The translations under genes and the position numbers were made by a program. From the NCBI GenBank assembly GCA_052246725.1, contig JBQQCL010000004.1: a stretch of DNA of 64,000 bases; one strand, given 5' to 3'. Positions 60,227 through 64,000 of the stretch are shown here, piece by piece. This DNA is from Pseudalkalibacillus sp052246725. Lineage in GTDB: Bacteria; Bacillota; Bacilli; Bacillales; Fictibacillaceae. The notes under the pieces are model-generated. The model searched no databases, was not told the DNA's origin, and saw nothing but the letters and a program-made list of their open reading frames with translations. Positions within the stretch are counted from its first letter, which is position 1, and every line of letters begins with the position of its first letter.

Positions 60227-60262
60227 GATAGTACCTCCTTATTAAAGCGATTGAAACTTTGC

Positions 60263-61315
60263 TTATTCAGCGGTTTCAAGTTCCATTAAGTAGTCTGCTA
60301 GTGCATCTAATTGTTCTTCATTGAAATTGAAATCCGGCATATTGTTACCAGGTTTCATTTCTTGTGGATCATTGATCCATTTCTTGATGTTCTCTTTATT
60401 ATGATCTGCAATACCTGCTACCTTCTCATTGTCGGCAAATCCAGTTAACGCAGGACCTACATTACCACCCTTATCTCCGACAGCATGACATTGGAGACAG
60501 TTCTGTTCAAAAATCTTTTGTCCTTGCGCTACTTCTGAAGGAGCATCATCGAATTTTGTATTTTTCATACTTTCGATCCACGCGTCAAACTCATCACGCT
60601 CGACAACTTTCACTTTAAAATACATCAAGGCATGGGAATCACCACAAAGTTCAGCACATGCACCTTGGTAAGTTCCAGTTTTCTCAGGATGAAGCCACAT
60701 TTTATTTGTCAATTTATCTCCAGGGTTCGTATCCATTTTTCCTGCAATACTAGGAATCCAGAATGAATGGATAACATCAGCAGAGCTTAACTCGATGTTC
60801 ACTCTTTCATCTACAGGAAGATAAAGTTCTTGTGCAGTGACAACTTCTTGATCAGGATACTCAAACTCCCACCAATACTGGTGTCCAGTGACTTTAATCG
60901 TCATCGGACCTTTCTTTTCTTCCTCTTCACCATCTTCAGTTGCTTCAGCACTCTTTTCGCTGACTGCAAGGTCGAAAGTGGTCATTACTGTCGGCACCGC
61001 TAGCACCAATAGGAGCACGATCGGAATCGCAGTCCAAAGAACCTCTAACATATGGTTCCCTTCAACTTGTTCAGGGATTGAATCGTCCCCTTTACGATGT
61101 CGGAATTTCACTAATACATAACCAAAAAGAATAAAAACAACTACAAGTACGACAACCATAATTGCAAGGCTTAAGACCATCAGGTCGAAAAGAGCGCTAG
61201 CACCTTTACCTTGTGGTTGAAGTGCGGATATTTGTTCATTACCGCATCCAATTAAACCAAGCATCATAATCCCAAATAATGGAACAAGACGCCCGAGTCG
61301 TAGCCATCGTTTCAT
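60263..61315 (-). CDS. ctaC: Cytochrome caa3 oxidase subunit II with fused cytochrome c (CtaC)
   Basis: A 350-residue lipoprotein. The lipobox cysteine is C24 (GLIGC), followed by two membrane helices, a cupredoxin domain with the CuA ligands in CAELCGDSHALM, and a C-terminal cytochrome c domain with the heme motif CLQCH at 273-277 and a distal methionine in NNMPDF. The fused cytochrome identifies a caa3-type rather than aa3 quinol oxidase, so electrons come from reduced cytochrome c. A Glu-rich insertion (EEEEKK) lies before the CuA domain. Confidence 0.97.
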   Translation of the reverse strand: MKRWLRLGRLVPLFGIMMLGLIGCGNEQISALQPQGKGASALFDLMVLSLAIMVVVLVVVFILFGYVLVKFRHRKGDDSIPEQVEGNHMLEVLWTAIPIVLLLVLAVPTVMTTFDLAVSEKSAEATEDGEEEEKKGPMTIKVTGHQYWWEFEYPDQEVVTAQELYLPVDERVNIELSSADVIHSFWIPSIAGKMDTNPGDKLTNKMWLHPEKTGTYQGACAELCGDSHALMYFKVKVVERDEFDAWIESMKNTKFDDAPSEVAQGQKIFEQNCLQCHAVGDKGGNVGPALTGFADNEKVAGIADHNKENIKKWINDPQEMKPGNNMPDFNFNEEQLDALADYLMELETAE

Positions 61316-61397
61316 TACTGCATCAAACCCCGCTTTCTCTGTTGTACTAAAAAGATTTTTTAATATGTAACCGCTTAAGGGAAATTTCGAAATCCCT

Positions 61398-62336
61398 TTA
61401 GCGATTGACGATGATCATTACAACGAACATGATGGTCAAATAATTCAATGAGTAAACGAACATCATTCTTGCCCATTTAATGTCGTTTTTCATGAAGAAT
61501 CCGGCTATGCCAAGTGCCAGCCATCCTAAACCAAGTACAGCCGCAACAGTAAAGTATACCATTCCAAAATGATAAAGGTACAAACTTACCGGAAGCAACG
61601 CGGCAACATAAACTACCATCTGTCGTTTTGTCATATTGAAACCTGAAACAACAGGAAGCATTGGAATTCCTGCTTTTCGGTATTCTTCACATCGTTTCAT
61701 AGCTAAAGCCAAAAAGTGAGGCGGCTGCCATAAAAACATAATCAAGAACAAGTGCCATGCTGTCATATGCAAATCAGGATCGACAGCTGCCCAACCGATG
61801 AGTGGAGGTATCGCACCTGAAATCCCACCAACTACAGTGTTGATTGAATGGGTCCGTTTCAACCACATCGTATAGACAATGACATAGACAAAAAGTCCAA
61901 TCACACCTAGAAGTGCTGCCATCAAGGAGGCAAACATCAACAACAGTGTACCGAGAGCAGAAAGTATGATTCCAACCCAGAGTACTTGGTTTGCATCAAT
62001 TTTCCCTGTAACTGTAGGTCTTTCATAGGTTCTTTCCATCAAATGGTCGATATCACGATCGATATAATTGTTTAGAGAGCATCCTCCTGCTATGACTAGT
62101 GCTGCACCTAAAAGAGTCAGCAATGCCGTAGGAATATTCGCAAGAAAACTAGCATCTGTAACTTTCAATGCGATCCAAAAACCTGCGAACGTCGTAATGA
62201 GGTTGGACATTACGATCCCCATCTTAGCAAGTGTCAAGAAATCTTTCCAAGTACCTGTAGGTTTTGATTCAGACAATGGTCCAGGCTCCATAACTCTGCT
62301 TGATGCTTCATATGTTGTCGTATTCATTTTGCTCAT
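61398..62336 (-). CDS. ctaB: Protoheme IX farnesyltransferase (heme O synthase) CtaB
   Basis: A 312-residue UbiA-family prenyltransferase that attaches farnesyl to heme B, giving heme O. It has about eight membrane helices and two aspartate-rich motifs: NNYIDRDIDHLMERTYERP and, weaker, in the second loop. The ATG has AGAAGGAGGTGG upstream. It is the first gene of the ctaB-to-ctaF direction and diverges from ctaA. A small hairpin without a T-run overlaps its stop codon (61375-61399) and may reduce read-through into ctaC. Confidence 0.96.
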   Translation of the reverse strand: MSKMNTTTYEASSRVMEPGPLSESKPTGTWKDFLTLAKMGIVMSNLITTFAGFWIALKVTDASFLANIPTALLTLLGAALVIAGGCSLNNYIDRDIDHLMERTYERPTVTGKIDANQVLWVGIILSALGTLLLMFASLMAALLGVIGLFVYVIVYTMWLKRTHSINTVVGGISGAIPPLIGWAAVDPDLHMTAWHLFLIMFLWQPPHFLALAMKRCEEYRKAGIPMLPVVSGFNMTKRQMVVYVAALLPVSLYLYHFGMVYFTVAAVLGLGWLALGIAGFFMKNDIKWARMMFVYSLNYLTIMFVVMIIVNR

Positions 62337-62752
62337 GCTTCCACCTCCTTCTAAATGCTCTTTACCCCAACTCTTCCATTAAAACATAAGTGTGAGTAAA
62401 ACACCTCTTCTAATTTATCAGTAAAACGGGTTTATGAAAATAACTTTTTGCAAATTGTCTATGCTTGTTCACAATTACAATGATTTCTTCCCGACACATA
62501 TGATACGATATTGTCGATTGAAATTGTCCTTTAACATTATAAACGAATTCAGTTGTTTTGTATACTTGCTCTAGTGTTCAATCGACATACGTAGTCCTTG
62601 TTTCAGGTGATTCAGATTGACTCTTTCATTTCGATTTGTGTAAGGGTGGTCGATTGCTTTAGACTTATTCTTAATGGTAAGGTTCACCAAACTTGTAATT
62701 ATTATAGAACAAATAGTTACTTTTTCTTAATTATTATAGAGAAGGTGTCAGA
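62337..62752. other. Divergent ctaA/ctaB control region
   Basis: A 416-base region without genes. TTCACAATTACAAT near 62470 resembles ResD target sites, as expected since ResD controls ctaA and ctaB in B. subtilis; this is a weak match by eye. A candidate ctaB promoter is listed separately. For ctaA only AT-rich -10-like TATTATAG sequences were seen near 62700 and 62735. Confidence 0.45.
62536..62564 (-). promoter_or_regulatory. Candidate promoter of ctaB
   Basis: On the minus strand TATACA (62564-62559), 17 bases, TATAAT (62541-62536). It would give a leader of about 190 bases before ctaB. Confidence 0.42.
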
Positions 62753-63640
62753 ATGAATCGATATTTAAAATTTTATGCGATCCTAACTAGTCTAGGTATG
62801 CTCTTAGTCTTATTGATGGGTGCCATCGTAACCACTACAGGATCTGGTGAAGGGTGCGGAAACTCATGGCCCTTATGTTATGGTGAAGTGCTCCCTTCCC
62901 AACCTAAAGTAGAAACGATGATTGAATATAGTCACAGAATTGTTTCTGCAACTCTCGGTTTGATGGTTGTCATATTGGCAGTTTGGTCATGGATGAAATT
63001 CAAGCAAAACCGAGAAGTAAAATGGCTTGCATTTTTATCTGTATTTTTCATCGTTTTTCAAGGTTTATTAGGTGCTGCTGCTGTAATTTGGGGACAATCA
63101 TCCTTTGTACTGGCACTTCACTTCGGTTTTTCCTTAATATCCTTTGCGAGTGTTGTGTTATTGTCCGTTGTCATTTTTGAGAACGGAAACGATCGAGCAA
63201 CCCTAAAGATCAATAAAAATTTCAAATTGAATATTTATCTTCTATTCATCTATCTTTACACTCTTGTATACACGGGAGCATTAGTAAGACACACAAAAGC
63301 AAGTCTGGCATGCTCAGGTTGGCCGTTATGTAATGGACAGCTATTGCCTCCGACCAATGAATTAGAACTGATCCACTATACTCATCGCTTCATGGCAGGT
63401 CTATTGTTTATCTGGATCTTATTAAGCTTTATTCAAATCAGAGCCTATTATAAAAACATGAAAGTTTTATACAATTCATTTTTATTGCTGTTGATTCTCG
63501 TATCCTTGCAGGTCATTACTGGAGCATTGATTATTTTCACCAAATTGAATCTCTTCATCGGCTTAATGCACGGCCTGTTTGTTTCCCTATTGTTTGCTAC
63601 ACTCAGTTATCTGGTAATGATTGCGTTACGGAAAGACTGA
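62753..63640 (+). CDS. ctaA: Heme A synthase CtaA
   Basis: A 295-residue membrane protein with eight helices that oxidises heme O to heme A for the caa3 oxidase. The two halves are related. Each has a pair of heme-ligand histidines (EYSHRIVSATLG and HFGFSLISF; HYTHRFMAGLLF and LMHGLFVSLLF). Each also has a cysteine pair in the extracytoplasmic loop (GEGCGNSWPLCYGEVLP and ASLACSGWPLCNGQLLP), the Bacillus type. GAAGGTG precedes the ATG. It is divergent from ctaB and followed by a terminator. Confidence 0.96.
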   Translation: MNRYLKFYAILTSLGMLLVLLMGAIVTTTGSGEGCGNSWPLCYGEVLPSQPKVETMIEYSHRIVSATLGLMVVILAVWSWMKFKQNREVKWLAFLSVFFIVFQGLLGAAAVIWGQSSFVLALHFGFSLISFASVVLLSVVIFENGNDRATLKINKNFKLNIYLLFIYLYTLVYTGALVRHTKASLACSGWPLCNGQLLPPTNELELIHYTHRFMAGLLFIWILLSFIQIRAYYKNMKVLYNSFLLLLILVSLQVITGALIIFTKLNLFIGLMHGLFVSLLFATLSYLVMIALRKD

Positions 63641-63662
63641 CGGTATGAATGTATAGATATTT

Positions 63663-63720
63663 GAAAGAGCTGACTCCAATCATCGTATGGGTATAGGTGA
63701 TTTGGATCAGCTCTCTTTTT
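63663..63720 (+). terminator. Terminator of ctaA
   Basis: AAAGAGCTGA..CCAATCA and TGATTTGG..TCAGCTCTCTTTTT form a long, slightly imperfect stem, followed by a T-run on the plus strand. Confidence 0.88.
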
Positions 63721-63785
63721 GGTGATTTTGCAGAATTCGCATACACGATAACATTTGATAAATCTCTAAAAGGATAATTCATCTA

Positions 63786-63868
63786 AAGAAAACTTGGCAA
63801 AGGCAAGCCTTAGCGCAGGCTGAGCCTAAGTTGCCCTTATATTGAAGAAAGTATTTTATACTTTCTTG
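63786..63868 (+). repeat. Family-1 repeat, isolated 3' module
   Basis: AAAGAAAACTTGGCAAAGGC, GCCTTAGCGCAGGCTGAGCC and GAAGAAAGTATTTTATACTTTC. Hairpins CTTGGC/GCCAAG-like and GAAAGTAT/ATACTTTC are intact. Confidence 0.82.
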
Positions 63869-63916
63869 GTTCTACGTCAAATGTTGGGGTAGGAGTTCTT
63901 GCTCCTATCCCTTAAC

Positions 63917-64000
63917 CTACTTGAAAATCCAATTCTTTATTTTGATGATGTAATAAGATCCGTAAGCGTAACCTATCATAACGGTGGAAACCAAATGCAT
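63917..64000 (-). CDS. 3' end of an unidentified gene
   Basis: The last 27 codons and the TAG of a minus-strand frame that continues past the right edge. The end reads IGYAYGSYYIIKIKNWIFK, hydrophobic then basic, which would suit the end of a membrane protein. A hairpin (GGGGTAGGAG / CTCCTATCCC, 63886-63912) just after the stop could be its terminator, although no T-run follows. The gene cannot be identified from this piece, and the frame could be chance. Confidence 0.35.
   Translation of the reverse strand: MHLVSTVMIGYAYGSYYIIKIKNWIFK

Noticed and set aside
2633..63868. CRISPR array, from the regular recurrence of repeats
   Set aside because: The repeats are kilobases apart, hundreds of bases long and not separated by unique spacers of constant size; no cas genes are present.

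Overview
The window looks like a low-GC, endospore-forming Bacillota chromosome of the family Bacillaceae. Gene order follows the Bacillus subtilis ctaA-to-ylmE region almost gene for gene, but inverted, so most genes lie on the minus strand. The ectoine operon suggests a salt-tolerant species. A heme-containing caa3 oxidase shows aerobic respiration, and sigE, sigG, spoIIGA, spoVD, spoVE, ylbJ and gerR show sporulation.

Layout from left to right. 1-4.8 kb: ylmE (partial), ylmD, ylmC, then the mother-cell and forespore sigma genes sigG, sigE and the pro-SigE protease gene spoIIGA. A sigma-F-type promoter precedes sigG, and a Spo0A-type promoter with a 22-bp spacer precedes spoIIGA. 5.2-7.5 kb: ectA-ectB-ectC, sitting between spoIIGA and ftsZ. 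8.1-26.2 kb: the division and cell wall (dcw) cluster mraZ, rsmH, ftsL, pbpB, spoVD, murE, mraY, murD, spoVE, murB, divIB, ylxW, ylxX, sbp, ftsA, ftsZ. murG is missing from its usual place between spoVE and murB. 26.4-27.9 kb: an IS605-type element with only a frameshifted tnpB. 27.9-31.7 kb: bshC, a DUF3397 membrane protein and a ketopantoate reductase. 32.2-35.4 kb: a three-gene acyl-CoA carboxylase operon. 35.5-53.3 kb: the ylb region (ylbP, gerR, rpmF, ylbN, ylbM, ylbL, ylbK, ylbJ, coaD, rsmD, ylbG, ylbF, ylbE, ylbD, ylbC, ylbB, ylbA) with several accessory genes. 53.5-56.2 kb: an AI-2E-family permease and an Eis-like acetyltransferase. 56.4-63.6 kb: ctaG, ctaF, ctaE, ctaD, ctaC and ctaB divergent from ctaA. 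The right edge holds the 3' end of an unidentified gene.

The most unusual content is between genes. A dispersed, modular repeat of about 450-470 bp occurs in five long copies (one with an internal deletion), and its 3' hairpin module occurs alone five more times. Two other repeat types and a multi-hairpin structured RNA candidate upstream of rsmD are also present. All calls were made by reading the sequence and from family knowledge; no database search was run.
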